From assembly GCF_000425345.1 (NCBI RefSeq), contig NZ_AUDG01000035.1:1-44649 (forward strand): 44,649 bases of DNA, in the 5' to 3' direction. This DNA is from Rheinheimera baltica DSM 14885 (GTDB lineage: Bacteria; Pseudomonadota; Gammaproteobacteria; Enterobacterales; Alteromonadaceae). The position numbers were made by a program, and so were the translations under genes. Position 1 is the first letter of the stretch; the number at the start of each line of letters is the position of its first letter. A model generated the notes under the pieces. The model saw nothing but the letters and a program-made list of their open reading frames with translations, was not told the origin of the DNA and did no database searches. Below are positions 35,781 through 44,509 of the stretch, piece after piece.

Positions 35781-38402
35781 TCAGCGTATATTGGGCGCCA
35801 GCCAGCTTTCTGCTTCTTCCTTGCTCCAACCTTTTTTCGCGGCATAGTCGATTAATTGATCATCACCTATTTTACTCACGGCAAAATATTTGCTGTCAGG
35901 ATGGCCAAAGTACCAACCGCTAACCGCAGCGCCTGGCCACATGGCGTAGCTTTCGGTCAGTACAATACCGGTTTGCGCTTCAACATCCAGCAACTGCCAC
36001 AAGGTGCCTTTTTCAGTGTGCTCCGGGCACGCCGGATAACCGGGTGCCGGGCGAATCCCCTGATACAACTCACGAATAAGCTGCTCGTTATCAAGCGTCT
36101 CGCCTGCGGCATAGCCCCAGTATTCGCGCCGCACTTTTAAATGCAGGTATTCGGCTAAAGCCTCAGCTAAACGGTCGGCCAGTGCTTTAACCATAATGCT
36201 GTTGTAATCGTCGTGCTCAGCAGCAAATTTAGCCGCAAATTCGTCAGCACAAAAACCGGTACTTACGGCAAAACCGCCAATATAATCTTTAACCCCGCTG
36301 CCCACCGGGGCGATAAAATCGGCCAGGCTGCAATTGGGCGCATTATTGCGCAGCTGCAACTGTTGGCGCAGGTTATATAAGCGAACTTTTTCGGTGCTGC
36401 GGCTTTCGTCGGTGTAAACCACAATATCTTCACCGTCACTATTAGCCGGAAATAAACCAAATACGGCCTTACCTTTTACATGCCCCTCGTTAATCATGGT
36501 GTCCAGAATGGCATTAGCGTCTTTAAACACTCTGCGCGCTTCCATGCCCACTTCAGCATGGTTAAGTATGGCCGGGTATTTACCGGATAACTGCCAGGTT
36601 AAAAAGAATGGTGTCCAGTCGATATAATCGCGTAACACGTTAAGATCAACGTCCTTCCATAGTTGCACACCTAACTGTTTTGGTGCCGGCGCCACCTTAC
36701 TTAAATCAAGCTGAAACTTATTCGCTTTAGCTTCATTTAAACTAAGCAGCTTTTCACCGGGGCGCGAGCGGGCATGTTGTTCACGCGCCACGACATATTC
36801 GTTTTTAATCCGGCTTAAATAATCCGCTTTGCTGTCCGGTGTTATAAGTGACTGCACCACCGACACACTGCGCGAGGCATTCGGCACATACACCACGCCA
36901 TTGGCGTAATTCGGCTCTATTTTCACGGCAGTATGGGCTTTAGACGTAGTAGCACCGCCAATCAGCAGCGGTTGGGTAAAGCCTAAGCGGGTCATTTCTT
37001 TGGCAACATGCACCATTTCATCCAGCGACGGTGTAATAAGGCCAGATAAACCAATGACATCAACATCGCGTTCTTTCGCCACGCGCAACAGCTCAGCACA
37101 GGGCACCATAACGCCAAGGTCGATAACCTCAAAGTTATTACATTGCAGCACCACACCAACAATATTTTTGCCGATATCGTGCACATCACCTTTTACTGTG
37201 GCCAACAGCACCTTGCCCTGCGCCCGACCGCCCTCTTTTTCCAGCTCAATATAAGGCTGCAAATAGGCCACGGCTTTTTTCATTACCCGGGCTGATTTAA
37301 CCACTTGCGGCAAAAACATTTTGCCTTCGCCAAACAAGTCCCCCACTACGTTCATGCCGTCCATTAACGGCCCTTCAATGACGTGCAGCGGTTTTTCGGC
37401 TTGTTGGCGCGCCTCTTCAGTATCAATATCAATAAAGTCGGTAATACCTTTTACCAGCGCATGCTCAAGCCGCTTATTTACCGGTAAGCTGCGCCAGGCA
37501 TCATCCACTTTTTCAGCCACGCTGCCATCGCCTTTAAACTGGGCGGCAATCTCAAGTAACCTTTCGGTAGCATCGTCACGGCGGTTTAAAATAACGTCTT
37601 CCACCCGCTCTTTCAGCAGTGATGGAATATCGTCATACACGGTAAGCTGGCCGGCGTTAACAATGCCCATATCCATACCGGCGCCGATTGCATGGTATAA
37701 AAATACTGAGTGAATGGCTTCTCGAACCGCATCATTACCGCGAAACGAGAAGGACACATTAGACACACCGCCGGATATTTTCGCATGCGGGCATAAACGC
37801 TTTATCTCGCGGGTGGCTTCAATAAAGTCGACCGCGTAGTTGTTGTGCTCTTCAATGCCGGTTGCAACAGCGAAGATGTTCGGGTCAAAAATAATATCTT
37901 CGGGTGGAAAGCCAATTTGCTCAGTAAGGATTTTATAAGCACGCTGGCAAATTTCGACCTTGCGCACCTTAGTATCAGCCTGACCTTTTTCATCAAACGC
38001 CATCACTACTACGGCAGCGCCATAGCGCCGCAACAAACGCGCCTGATGTAAAAACGGCGCTTCGCCTTCTTTTAGCGAAATGGAATTTACTACTGCCTTG
38101 CCCTGAATACATTTTAGCGCAGCTTCAATAACCTCCCACTTCGACGAGTCGACCATAATGGGCACCCGCGAAATATCAGGCTCAGACGCCAGTAATTGCA
38201 AGTAGCGCACCATGGCGGCTTTGCTGTCGAGCATCGCTTCGTCCATGTTGATATCAATAATTTGCGCACCGTTTTCCACTTGCTGACGCGCAACATCCAG
38301 TGCCGCCTCATAGTCGCCGTTTAAAATAAGCTTTTTAAATTTGGCCGAGCCGGTAACATTCGTCCGCTCGCCAACGTTGATAAATCTGGCCTGTTGTCGC
38401 AT
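35781..38402 (-). CDS. metH: Methionine synthase MetH, folate/cobalamin/activation part
   Basis: 873 residues that match E. coli MetH from just after its homocysteine domain. They comprise a pterin-binding domain ([16 protein letters not shown] at 8-23, [21 protein letters not shown]), a cobalamin cap and B12 domain with [12 protein letters not shown] (His408 as lower cobalt ligand), and the C-terminal SAM-dependent reactivation domain ([23 protein letters not shown]). It transfers methyl from methyl-tetrahydrofolate via B12. The ATG at 38402 shares a base with the TAA of the first half (TAATG) and has GGAG 5 nt upstream; a GTG at 38408 is less likely. With the upstream 354 aa this totals 1227 aa, the length of E. 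coli MetH. Confidence 0.95.
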   Translation of the reverse strand: MRQQARFINVGERTNVTGSAKFKKLILNGDYEAALDVARQQVENGAQIIDINMDEAMLDSKAAMVRYLQLLASEPDISRVPIMVDSSKWEVIEAALKCIQGKAVVNSISLKEGEAPFLHQARLLRRYGAAVVVMAFDEKGQADTKVRKVEICQRAYKILTEQIGFPPEDIIFDPNIFAVATGIEEHNNYAVDFIEATREIKRLCPHAKISGGVSNVSFSFRGNDAVREAIHSVFLYHAIGAGMDMGIVNAGQLTVYDDIPSLLKERVEDVILNRRDDATERLLEIAAQFKGDGSVAEKVDDAWRSLPVNKRLEHALVKGITDFIDIDTEEARQQAEKPLHVIEGPLMDGMNVVGDLFGEGKMFLPQVVKSARVMKKAVAYLQPYIELEKEGGRAQGKVLLATVKGDVHDIGKNIVGVVLQCNNFEVIDLGVMVPCAELLRVAKERDVDVIGLSGLITPSLDEMVHVAKEMTRLGFTQPLLIGGATTSKAHTAVKIEPNYANGVVYVPNASRSVSVVQSLITPDSKADYLSRIKNEYVVAREQHARSRPGEKLLSLNEAKANKFQLDLSKVAPAPKQLGVQLWKDVDLNVLRDYIDWTPFFLTWQLSGKYPAILNHAEVGMEARRVFKDANAILDTMINEGHVKGKAVFGLFPANSDGEDIVVYTDESRSTEKVRLYNLRQQLQLRNNAPNCSLADFIAPVGSGVKDYIGGFAVSTGFCADEFAAKFAAEHDDYNSIMVKALADRLAEALAEYLHLKVRREYWGYAAGETLDNEQLIRELYQGIRPAPGYPACPEHTEKGTLWQLLDVEAQTGIVLTESYAMWPGAAVSGWYFGHPDSKYFAVSKIGDDQLIDYAAKKGWSKEEAESWLAPNIR

Positions 38403-39466
38403 TACCACTCCAAAGAAAAGGCTTCAAGGCCGGCTAAATTAAAACTATGGCCGGGCGCTTTCGGTTGGCGGGCAGGCGCATCTTTTACCGCATCAGCGAT
38501 GGCTTTTATATGCTCAGGCGTGGTGCCACAGCAGCCACCAACAATATTTAAAAAGCCCTGTTTGGCCCAATCGGCAATTTCTGCAGCCATCTCTGTAGCG
38601 CCTAAATCGTATTCGCCAAACTCGTTTGGCAAACCTGCATTGGGGTGCACGGAAACATAAGCTTCTGATACGCCCGACAGCGTTTCGACATAAGGCCGCA
38701 GCAAATCTGGTCCAAGTGCGCAGTTAAGGCCAAAACATACCGGCTCAACATGGGCCAGGCTATGATAAAACGCTTCGGTAGTCTGGCCCGACAAGGTACG
38801 GCCAGACGCATCGGTAATGGTGCCGGAGATCATCACCGGTAGTTTATAGCCAACTTCGTCAAACACTTTAAGTACGGCAAAAGCCGCAGCTTTCGCATTT
38901 AAGGTATCAAAAATGGTTTCCAACATAATAATGTCGGCGCCACCGGCAATTAACGCATGGGTAGATTCGGTGTAAGCGTCTACTAACTCATCAAAACTGA
39001 CATTACGAAAGCCTGGGTCGTTTACATCAGGTGATATAGACGCGGTGCGGTTAGTTGGCCCTAACACACCGGCGACAAAGCGCGGCTTTTCTGGCTCAAG
39101 CGCAGTTATCTCATCGCATACTTTACGCGCCAGCGCTGCCGACTCACGGTTTATCCGCGCCGATAAGCCTTCCATCTGGTAATCGGCCATCGCAATGGTA
39201 GTAGCGTTAAAGCTGTTGGTTTCAACAATATCCGCCCCGGCCAACAAATATTGCCGGTGAATATCAGCAATTAAATCCGGTTGCGTCAGCACCAGTAAAT
39301 CGTTATTGCCTTTAACATCACTGGGCCAATCGGCAAATTCCGCGCCGCGATAATCGGCCTCTTCTAAGCGATGTTGCTGGATCATGGTGCCCATGGCGCC
39401 ATCAAGAATAAAAATACGTTGAGCGAGCAACTGGCGAAATTGTTCAGGCGTTAATCTTGCTGTCAT
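38402..39466 (-). CDS. metH: Methionine synthase MetH, homocysteine-binding part
   Basis: 354 residues of the zinc-dependent homocysteine S-methyltransferase barrel: [12 protein letters not shown] near the N terminus and zinc ligands Cys249 (FGLNCALG) and Cys312/Cys313 ([12 protein letters not shown]). It lacks any folate or B12 domain and ends [11 protein letters not shown], exactly where the linker to the folate domain begins in one-chain MetH. It must work together with the coupled downstream protein. It starts 15 nt after metA on the same strand, with a GAG-type ribosome site. Confidence 0.95.
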   Translation of the reverse strand: MTARLTPEQFRQLLAQRIFILDGAMGTMIQQHRLEEADYRGAEFADWPSDVKGNNDLLVLTQPDLIADIHRQYLLAGADIVETNSFNATTIAMADYQMEGLSARINRESAALARKVCDEITALEPEKPRFVAGVLGPTNRTASISPDVNDPGFRNVSFDELVDAYTESTHALIAGGADIIMLETIFDTLNAKAAAFAVLKVFDEVGYKLPVMISGTITDASGRTLSGQTTEAFYHSLAHVEPVCFGLNCALGPDLLRPYVETLSGVSEAYVSVHPNAGLPNEFGEYDLGATEMAAEIADWAKQGFLNIVGGCCGTTPEHIKAIADAVKDAPARQPKAPGHSFNLAGLEAFSLEW

Positions 39467-39481
39467 AGAATACTCTTTACC

Positions 39482-40408
39482 TTAAGCCGTCTGGCCTATC
39501 TGGCCCAAATCAAATGGGGTAGCCTGATAAACATAATAGTTTAACCAATTACTAAACAGTAAAAAGGCATGGCTCTGCCATAACTTTTGTGGTCCCTGTA
39601 AGGGGTCATTGTTACGGTAATAATTTTCCGGCAATTTTGCCGATACGCCTGCGGCGACATCACGTTGATATTCGTCATCAAGCGTTGTTAAGTCGTATTC
39701 CGGGTGACCAGTAACAAATACCCGGCTACCACTGCTGTTTTGCAATAAATAGGCGCCGGTCGCATCCGCTTCCGCCAGAATATGTAAATCATCGTGTTGC
39801 TGGTATTTCTGTTTTGGCACCTGCGCATAACGTGAATGGGGCACTAAAAAGGCATCATCAAAACCGCGAACTAACGGACACAGTGGCTGCACAACATCTT
39901 GCCAATAAACACCGGAGAGTTTCTCGCCGCGTATTTCACGCTGTAAACCGTAGTACTGATACAGCGCGGCATGTGCAGCCCAACATAAGAACAACGTTGA
40001 GGTAACGTGTTTATCTGCCCAGCGCAGAATATCGCCAAATTGATCCCAGTAACTCACATCTTCATAGTCCACCAGCCCCAACGGCGCGCCGGTAATAATC
40101 AGGCCGTCGTACTTTTGCTGCTGCACGTCTGAAAAATAGCGGTAAAAGCAATTTAAATGGCTCGGTGGCGTATTTTTACTCACGTGATCATCAATACGTA
40201 CCAAATCGACATCTACTTGTAATGGGCTGTTAGCCAATAAACGTAGCAACTGAATTTCAGTGGCAATTTTATTTGGCATCAGGTTGAGAATGGCAATTTT
40301 CAGCGGCCGGATATCCTGCGACTGCGCCCGACTTTCGGTCATTACGAAGACATTTTCTGCCGACAGCGCTTCTACCGCCGGCAACTGATCGATCACTTTA
40401 ATAGGCAT
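39482..40408 (-). CDS. metA: Homoserine O-succinyltransferase MetA
   Basis: 308 residues, equal in layout to E. coli MetA (309). Catalytic Cys142 lies in LFLCWAAHA, and His235 and Glu237 in VTGHPEYD, the same numbers as in E. coli. NLMPNKIATEIQLLRLL (42-58) and SGVYWQDV are also typical. It activates homoserine in the first step of methionine synthesis. The ATG at 40408 has GGGG 7 nt upstream; the longer ORF starts with a TTG. First gene of the metA-metH operon, so homoserine activation and the final methylation step are made together. Acyl specificity (succinyl vs acetyl) cannot be settled by eye. Confidence 0.94.
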   Translation of the reverse strand: MPIKVIDQLPAVEALSAENVFVMTESRAQSQDIRPLKIAILNLMPNKIATEIQLLRLLANSPLQVDVDLVRIDDHVSKNTPPSHLNCFYRYFSDVQQQKYDGLIITGAPLGLVDYEDVSYWDQFGDILRWADKHVTSTLFLCWAAHAALYQYYGLQREIRGEKLSGVYWQDVVQPLCPLVRGFDDAFLVPHSRYAQVPKQKYQQHDDLHILAEADATGAYLLQNSSGSRVFVTGHPEYDLTTLDDEYQRDVAAGVSAKLPENYYRNNDPLQGPQKLWQSHAFLLFSNWLNYYVYQATPFDLGQIGQTA

Positions 40409-40461
40409 AGCCAAACCCCATTAGCACACATAGCCGCTACTTTGCGCAAAACCGACGGCAA

Positions 40462-40488
40462 AGTCAACTTCTATACGTTTAGATGGCC
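40462..40488 (-). promoter_or_regulatory. Candidate MetJ operator and -35 element for metA-metH
   Basis: Three adjacent 8-mers CAACTTCT, ATACGTTT and AGATGGCC (40465-40488) match the met-box consensus AGACGTCT at 5, 6 and 5 of 8 positions. A minus-strand TTGACT (plus 40462-40467) overlaps the array and could be the -35 of the metA promoter 55-60 nt upstream of the ATG; the -10 is poor. MetJ with SAM represses metA in related bacteria. metJ is not in the window. Confidence 0.4.
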
Positions 40489-40563
40489 AAATAAGGAGGC
40501 TTTCAGATCGTTCAAGAAAGAGATTAATGGTCAGTTTTGTCTTACAGCCATGCTGGCAATTCA

Positions 40564-40605
40564 CCTGCTAGCAGCTAGGCTTAGCAGGCGCCTAACTTAT
40601 ATATT
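40564..40605 (+). promoter_or_regulatory. Candidate promoter of the channel-like/GH25 operon with a 7-bp inverted repeat
   Basis: TATATT at 40600-40605 is a fair -10 hexamer. It lies so close to the ATG (40615) that the transcript would have almost no leader, consistent with the lack of a ribosome site. CCTGCTA (40564-40570) and TAGCAGG (40582-40588) form an inverted repeat over the -35 region and could bind a regulator. The -35 itself is weak. Confidence 0.35.
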
Positions 40606-40614
40606 CTTTTTAAC

Positions 40615-41760
40615 ATGCCAGACAAAATTAGCTCCCACCCTTTGCAGAACCTGGGTTTTTACCTGCTGTTGAGCCTTAGCAGCAGCGTTATAGGTATTAC
40701 CATCTTGGCATATATGTGGTTTCAGGCCGCCCCAAAGGTCGAGGCAACTGAACATCAGTTAACACACATGAACATGGATCGCGATAACTGGATAGCCAAG
40801 CTGGCACAGACAACTAAAGACGATGTACCGCACTGCGCGTATGTTGCAACCGGCGTATTTTTGCAATCGCTGAGCTTTCATTCACTTAACGATGTGCATA
40901 TCAGCGGCTATATCTGGCAAAAAGTCCCCATAGCGCCCAATTGCCCGCTGCAGGCCAAAGCCGGTTTTTACTTTCCAGATGCAATAGAGGGTAGCGCGCA
41001 GCTGAATGACGTTAATCAAAAGGTGCAGGACGATGAAACCCTGACAGCGTGGTTTTTTGAAACCACCCTGCGCCAGCAATTTGATTACAGCCAGTACCCT
41101 CTGGATCAGCAAACGGTAAAGCTGCGCATTTTATCTGATGATTTTGATGGTAAAACGATTCTGATCCCCGATTTCAACGCTTATAACGACTCCGGCATGG
41201 CAAACATCTATGGCGTCCAGCGCGATATTGTTCTGAGTGACTGGTTGATAGCTGCAACCTTTTTCGATGTTAAAACCGCCAGCTACCACAGCAATTTTGG
41301 TTACCCCACCGCCATTGCTGCACAAAGCCCGGAACTGCATTTTAACCTGGTACTAAAGCGCAATAATGCCTTTGTGGTTAACGTTCTGCCGGCATTAGCC
41401 GTCGCAGTGCTGTTATTTGCCGTGTTATTAACCATAAGCCGTAAGCCCAGCAATCTGGCGTTTAACAGCTTTTCTATTAAGTTGGTTATCGGTTTCATAT
41501 CGGCACTGTGTGTTGTGGTGATGTTATTACAGCTTAATACCCGTGCTAAGTTTCCAGCGCAGAGCATTGTCTACATCGAGTATTTTTATCTGCTACTGTA
41601 TATCGCAATGATCTTAGTATTGCTGTGCAGTTTTATAGTTAAAGCGCCGCTAGACGTGCAGCGTAAACTGGCACCGCATAACTTTATGCTAGCCAAACTG
41701 CTTTACTGGCCCAGCCTGCTGCTGGCGATGGTAATAATTAGCTACGGGGCGTTGTACTAA
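40615..41760 (+). CDS. Membrane protein resembling a pentameric ligand-gated ion channel
   Basis: 381 residues. An N-terminal membrane span (about 14-36) is followed by a mostly beta extracytoplasmic region (about 75-250) and four spans (about 253-274, 287-307, 323-343, 361-379). The beta region has landmarks of the Cys-loop channel fold: ISGYIWQKVP (96-105), FDYSQYPLDQQTVKLRI with the YPLDQ Pro-loop at 161-165 (FPxD in the family), Trp210 in LSDWLI, and LVLKRNNAFVVNVLP (245-259) leading into the first span with its Pro259. The four-span ending fits too. The extra N-terminal span is unusual; canonical members have a cleaved signal. A DUF4436-type protein is the main alternative. Its TAA overlaps the ATG of a GH25 lysozyme. 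Confidence 0.55.
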   Translation: MPDKISSHPLQNLGFYLLLSLSSSVIGITILAYMWFQAAPKVEATEHQLTHMNMDRDNWIAKLAQTTKDDVPHCAYVATGVFLQSLSFHSLNDVHISGYIWQKVPIAPNCPLQAKAGFYFPDAIEGSAQLNDVNQKVQDDETLTAWFFETTLRQQFDYSQYPLDQQTVKLRILSDDFDGKTILIPDFNAYNDSGMANIYGVQRDIVLSDWLIAATFFDVKTASYHSNFGYPTAIAAQSPELHFNLVLKRNNAFVVNVLPALAVAVLLFAVLLTISRKPSNLAFNSFSIKLVIGFISALCVVVMLLQLNTRAKFPAQSIVYIEYFYLLLYIAMILVLLCSFIVKAPLDVQRKLAPHNFMLAKLLYWPSLLLAMVIISYGALY

Positions 41761-42461
41761 TGAGAATATTGAAAAAAATAGCCAATCTGCTTAGCGTTTT
41801 CGCGGTACTGTTTTTTACGTCGGTTCCGGTTGGCGCTACAGCAAATGATAGCCAAAATATTGCCTACCACGGGCTTGATCTGTCGCACCATAACGGCGAA
41901 GTAGATTGGCCAAAGCTCTCTACAGTGGGGATGCGTTTTGTCTTTATCAAAGCGACTGAAGGCATGGATGACAAAGACCCTAACTTTGATTCGCACTGGC
42001 AAAACGCTAAAAAAACAGGCATTGTGCGTGGCGCCTATCATTTTTATGTCACCGAAGATCCGCCAGAGAAACAAGCGCAGTTTTTTATCGATACTGTCAA
42101 GCTAAGTAGTGGAGATTTGGTACCTGCAGTAGACATCGAGTTACTGGGCAAAAACACCGCCCCTGATGTGGCAGACAAACTGCAGGTATTTGTTAATATT
42201 TTGACCGCGCATTACGGTAAAAAACCGATTATTTACACCGGCCGCACCTTCTGGAACACGAATATGACCGACAAATTTGGCCAATATCCATTGTGGATTG
42301 CGGAGTATGGCGTGGAAAAACCGGTAAGTCCAAAAGGATGGCTGGATTGGCATTTCTGGCAATGGACAGAGCAATCAACGCTTCCCGGGGTGGAGAAAGA
42401 AGTTGATCTTAACTATTTCAATAACCGTGATAAAACATTCTCTGATGTATTGTTGCCGTAA
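41760..42461 (+). CDS. Secreted GH25 (Chalaropsis-type) lysozyme
   Basis: 233 residues: a signal peptide (about 1-26, ending VGA), then a GH25 barrel. Catalytic acids are visible as Asp40 in HGLDLSHHNG and Asp125/Glu127 in VPAVDIELLG; further conserved strands are FVFIKATEG, RGAYHFY, KPIIYTG, LWIAEYG and WQWTE. It should cleave the glycan of peptidoglycan (muramidase) outside the cytoplasmic membrane. No wall-binding domain is attached. Translation is coupled to the channel-like gene through a one-base overlap (TAATG), so the two are expected to be made together. No phage genes surround it, so it is not an obvious endolysin. Confidence 0.93.
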   Translation: MRILKKIANLLSVFAVLFFTSVPVGATANDSQNIAYHGLDLSHHNGEVDWPKLSTVGMRFVFIKATEGMDDKDPNFDSHWQNAKKTGIVRGAYHFYVTEDPPEKQAQFFIDTVKLSSGDLVPAVDIELLGKNTAPDVADKLQVFVNILTAHYGKKPIIYTGRTFWNTNMTDKFGQYPLWIAEYGVEKPVSPKGWLDWHFWQWTEQSTLPGVEKEVDLNYFNNRDKTFSDVLLP

Positions 42462-42503
42462 ACGGGTATAACAACGCTCAAGGCAGCATCGAAAAAGAGC
42501 CAG

Positions 42504-42537
42504 AAAAAAGGGCCTGTGCTAATTAACCTTAAGGCCC
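42504..42537 (-). terminator. Rho-independent terminator, minus strand, after endA
   Basis: Minus strand GGGCCT-n16-AGGCCC followed by TTTTTTCT (A-run 42504-42509 on plus). It lies about 75 nt past the nuclease stop; on the plus strand the same stem follows the GH25 gene. Confidence 0.7.
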
Positions 42538-42562
42538 CTATTTAGACTTCCTGGTTAGGTCT

Positions 42563-42620
42563 GTTGTTAACTCCTGTTGGTATGTAGCAAGACATACCCT
42601 TTGGACGGCACGTTAACAAC
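42563..42620. repeat. Nested inverted repeats around the nuclease stop codon
   Basis: Outer arms GTTGTTAAC (42563-42571) and GTTAACAAC (42612-42620) are perfect complements; the second arm contains the endA stop codon. Inside lies a second perfect hairpin GGTATGT-agcaag-ACATACC (42579-42598). Confidence 0.9.
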
Positions 42621-43383
42621 CTAACTCAGTTTTTAGCCCACCAACCTGCCCTTCAACCGCGGGCTCTTTGTATGACGGCAGTAACGGCATAATATTTAAC
42701 CCACTGCGGCTTTCTACTTCATTAACCGTAACCTCACGTGGGCAGAAACTGGCAGAGCGGTTAAGGTTTTGCTCCATGATAAATGCAGACGCCTCTACCC
42801 ACCCGGCGTTATCCGTAATGACCACTTTGAAATAGCCAGACGGGATAGTATGGCCTTCATCAGCCCCCGGCAAAGCCCCAAAGTACCATTCATACAATGG
42901 CCCGGTGATTACATAAACGTCCTGGCCGGTGCGAGCCAAATTACGAACGGCAGTTTCCAACTTTACCCAAGCCCCCTGGTTCAGGTTAGCAGACTGTGGT
43001 GTGATATTAGACAGATAATTCGTCATTGCCCAGTAAGCAGTATTACTAAACGCCGCCAAAGGCACCTGATGGCCACGGTCTGTGCTCAGTACTGCAGCCG
43101 CATCGGTATAGTCTGCGGGTTCAAGCGTATATGCTGAGTTGATGTTTGGGTCTGCTTTCCACGTCCGGGTCCGGCTGGGTCCATCAATGGTGTTTTTGGT
43201 TACTTTGTAAGCCACCCAATTGGCAAACTTAGTGCTGCTGTTGTTGTGTAGCGTGTAAATTGGCCTTTCAATAGTCTGGCCAGATTTACCGGATGGGCAG
43301 TTATAAGCACAATTAGCCGCGTTAGCTGAAGTGCCAAACAGAATAGCTGTAAGCGTAAACGTTATAAAGGTTATCGTTTTCAT
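42613..43383 (-). CDS. Secreted DNA/RNA non-specific endonuclease
   Basis: 256 residues with a signal peptide (about 1-22, ending ANA). The beta-beta-alpha-metal motif DRGHQVPLAAF has Asp102, Arg103, Gly104 and the general-base His105. The helix with the metal-binding Asn follows as LSNITPQSANLNQGAW, with Glu143 in KLETAV, as in Serratia-type NucA/EndA nucleases. Five cysteines may form disulphides. It would degrade extracellular nucleic acids. Endonuclease I (EndA) is a different family; this one belongs to the non-specific endonuclease family. It is convergent with the GH25 gene and stands alone. Confidence 0.93.
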   Translation of the reverse strand: MKTITFITFTLTAILFGTSANAANCAYNCPSGKSGQTIERPIYTLHNNSSTKFANWVAYKVTKNTIDGPSRTRTWKADPNINSAYTLEPADYTDAAAVLSTDRGHQVPLAAFSNTAYWAMTNYLSNITPQSANLNQGAWVKLETAVRNLARTGQDVYVITGPLYEWYFGALPGADEGHTIPSGYFKVVITDNAGWVEASAFIMEQNLNRSASFCPREVTVNEVESRSGLNIMPLLPSYKEPAVEGQVGGLKTELGC

Positions 43384-43513
43384 GATGATGCTCGGGTTAT
43401 TAAACTACAAGCATCCTGTCCGAGCAAAGTTACAAAGATATGAACAACTTTTAATCAGCTTGATAAGTGCAAGCCGGTAATCTGTATTTCTGATTACACC
43501 TCGAAGCCTAGGC

Positions 43514-44245
43514 TCATTTACGCCATATTATCCAGCTTGAACCTGCAATGAAGATAACAAACGCAATTCCGAACCAGCTAAAGTGTTTGTGAAAATCCTT
43601 ATCCACGGTAACAGTATTAGCAACGCTAACGTCCGGCATATCTGCTGTATCGTCGATGGTATAGATCTGCATACTTTCAACGTGGGGTTGTGTTTGTAAT
43701 CGTGGGGTAGAAAAGGTAGAGGTACTTGCAGAAGACACACCAGTAGTTAGCGGGGTGAATTTAAGCAATTGCCACATTTCGTCAAATTGCTTTCGCTGTT
43801 CTGCTTTATGATCAGCACACTGCACAAAATCAATTTCAGACAAGGCTTTCTGCCGACAGCGCACAGGCACTTGATAATACTCACTCCAGGCGGCAGCTTT
43901 ATCGTCTTTAAAAATATCATTATTGGCTGACCAATTCGGCATATCTTGCAGCGAAGTGCTGGGTCGCGTGTTTCTGCTTACCGAAGGCGACATATCTACC
44001 CGCTCTGTTGTGGTTGATGCCCTATCTTCATTTGGCGATGAACAATGTAAACCGATAAGCTTGAACAGTTCACGATCGCGTTTATTTAACCAGTTGCCTT
44101 CTGCAACGCCATAGCCCTGGTTCATGCGCTTTCTGATTTGTTCTTTTTGATGTTTTAAATTATCGCATTCAGCTTTGGAGTACTGTTCAGCAGCGAAAAG
44201 GGATAACGGTGTAAGCAAGATAGCGGTTAGTAAAATCCATTTCAT
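43514..44245 (-). CDS. Unknown exported protein with C-terminal membrane anchor
   Basis: 243 residues from the ATG at 44245 (an upstream ORF start at 44350 would bury the signal peptide). It has a signal peptide (MKWILLTAILLTPLSLFAAE), a Lys/Arg-rich region with YGVAEGNWLNKRDRELFKLIGLHC (about 44-67), a Ser/Thr-rich linker, a second Cys-containing block (VPVRCRQKALSEIDFVQCADH), another Ser/Thr-rich stretch and a C-terminal span (about 222-243) ending in WRK. Four cysteines in two pairs suggest disulphides. The family is not recognised. The main body would face the periplasm with a short cytoplasmic tail. Confidence 0.65.
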   Translation of the reverse strand: MKWILLTAILLTPLSLFAAEQYSKAECDNLKHQKEQIRKRMNQGYGVAEGNWLNKRDRELFKLIGLHCSSPNEDRASTTTERVDMSPSVSRNTRPSTSLQDMPNWSANNDIFKDDKAAAWSEYYQVPVRCRQKALSEIDFVQCADHKAEQRKQFDEMWQLLKFTPLTTGVSSASTSTFSTPRLQTQPHVESMQIYTIDDTADMPDVSVANTVTVDKDFHKHFSWFGIAFVIFIAGSSWIIWRK

Positions 44246-44344
44246 GAGTAAAGAATGCGCTTCCAATGTCGGTAAGGCATGGTAACTAAGTAGTTTAGTA
44301 ATGAGCAATAGTCTACTACCGGTTTGTGCCCAGGCTGTGTAAAA

Positions 44345-44412
44345 ACTCATATTTTCCGCTCTTTCAGCGGTTCGCCAGTATGCACTGTTAGTGCCTCGCT
44401 GAAATAATGAGT
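44345..44412. repeat. Imperfect long inverted repeat in the right-end spacer
   Basis: ACTCAT (44345-44350) pairs with ATGAGT (44407-44412), and TTTCAGCG (44362-44369) with CGCTGAAA (44397-44404); the inner loop has a small CACT/AGTG stem. It lies between the unknown exported gene and the IS fragment, in a spacer (44246-44509) without a gene. Could be an IS end, a terminator or a cruciform site. Confidence 0.6.
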
Positions 44413-44509
44413 GTGCGTTTTAGTTTTCATTCAGTGCGGTTCGGAGGCTTATTAAGTCCGATATTGAGCGTTATGGGTGTGGTATCAGGAGCTAAAGCGA
44501 CTACAGCCG

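Noticed and set aside
41760..42461. Prophage endolysin
   Set aside because: The GH25 protein has a signal peptide, and no holin, spanin or other phage genes are near; the flanking genes are chromosomal.
44361..44412. Integron attC site
   Set aside because: The stem arms lack the GTTRRRY/RYYYAAC core pair, and no integrase or cassette array is visible.
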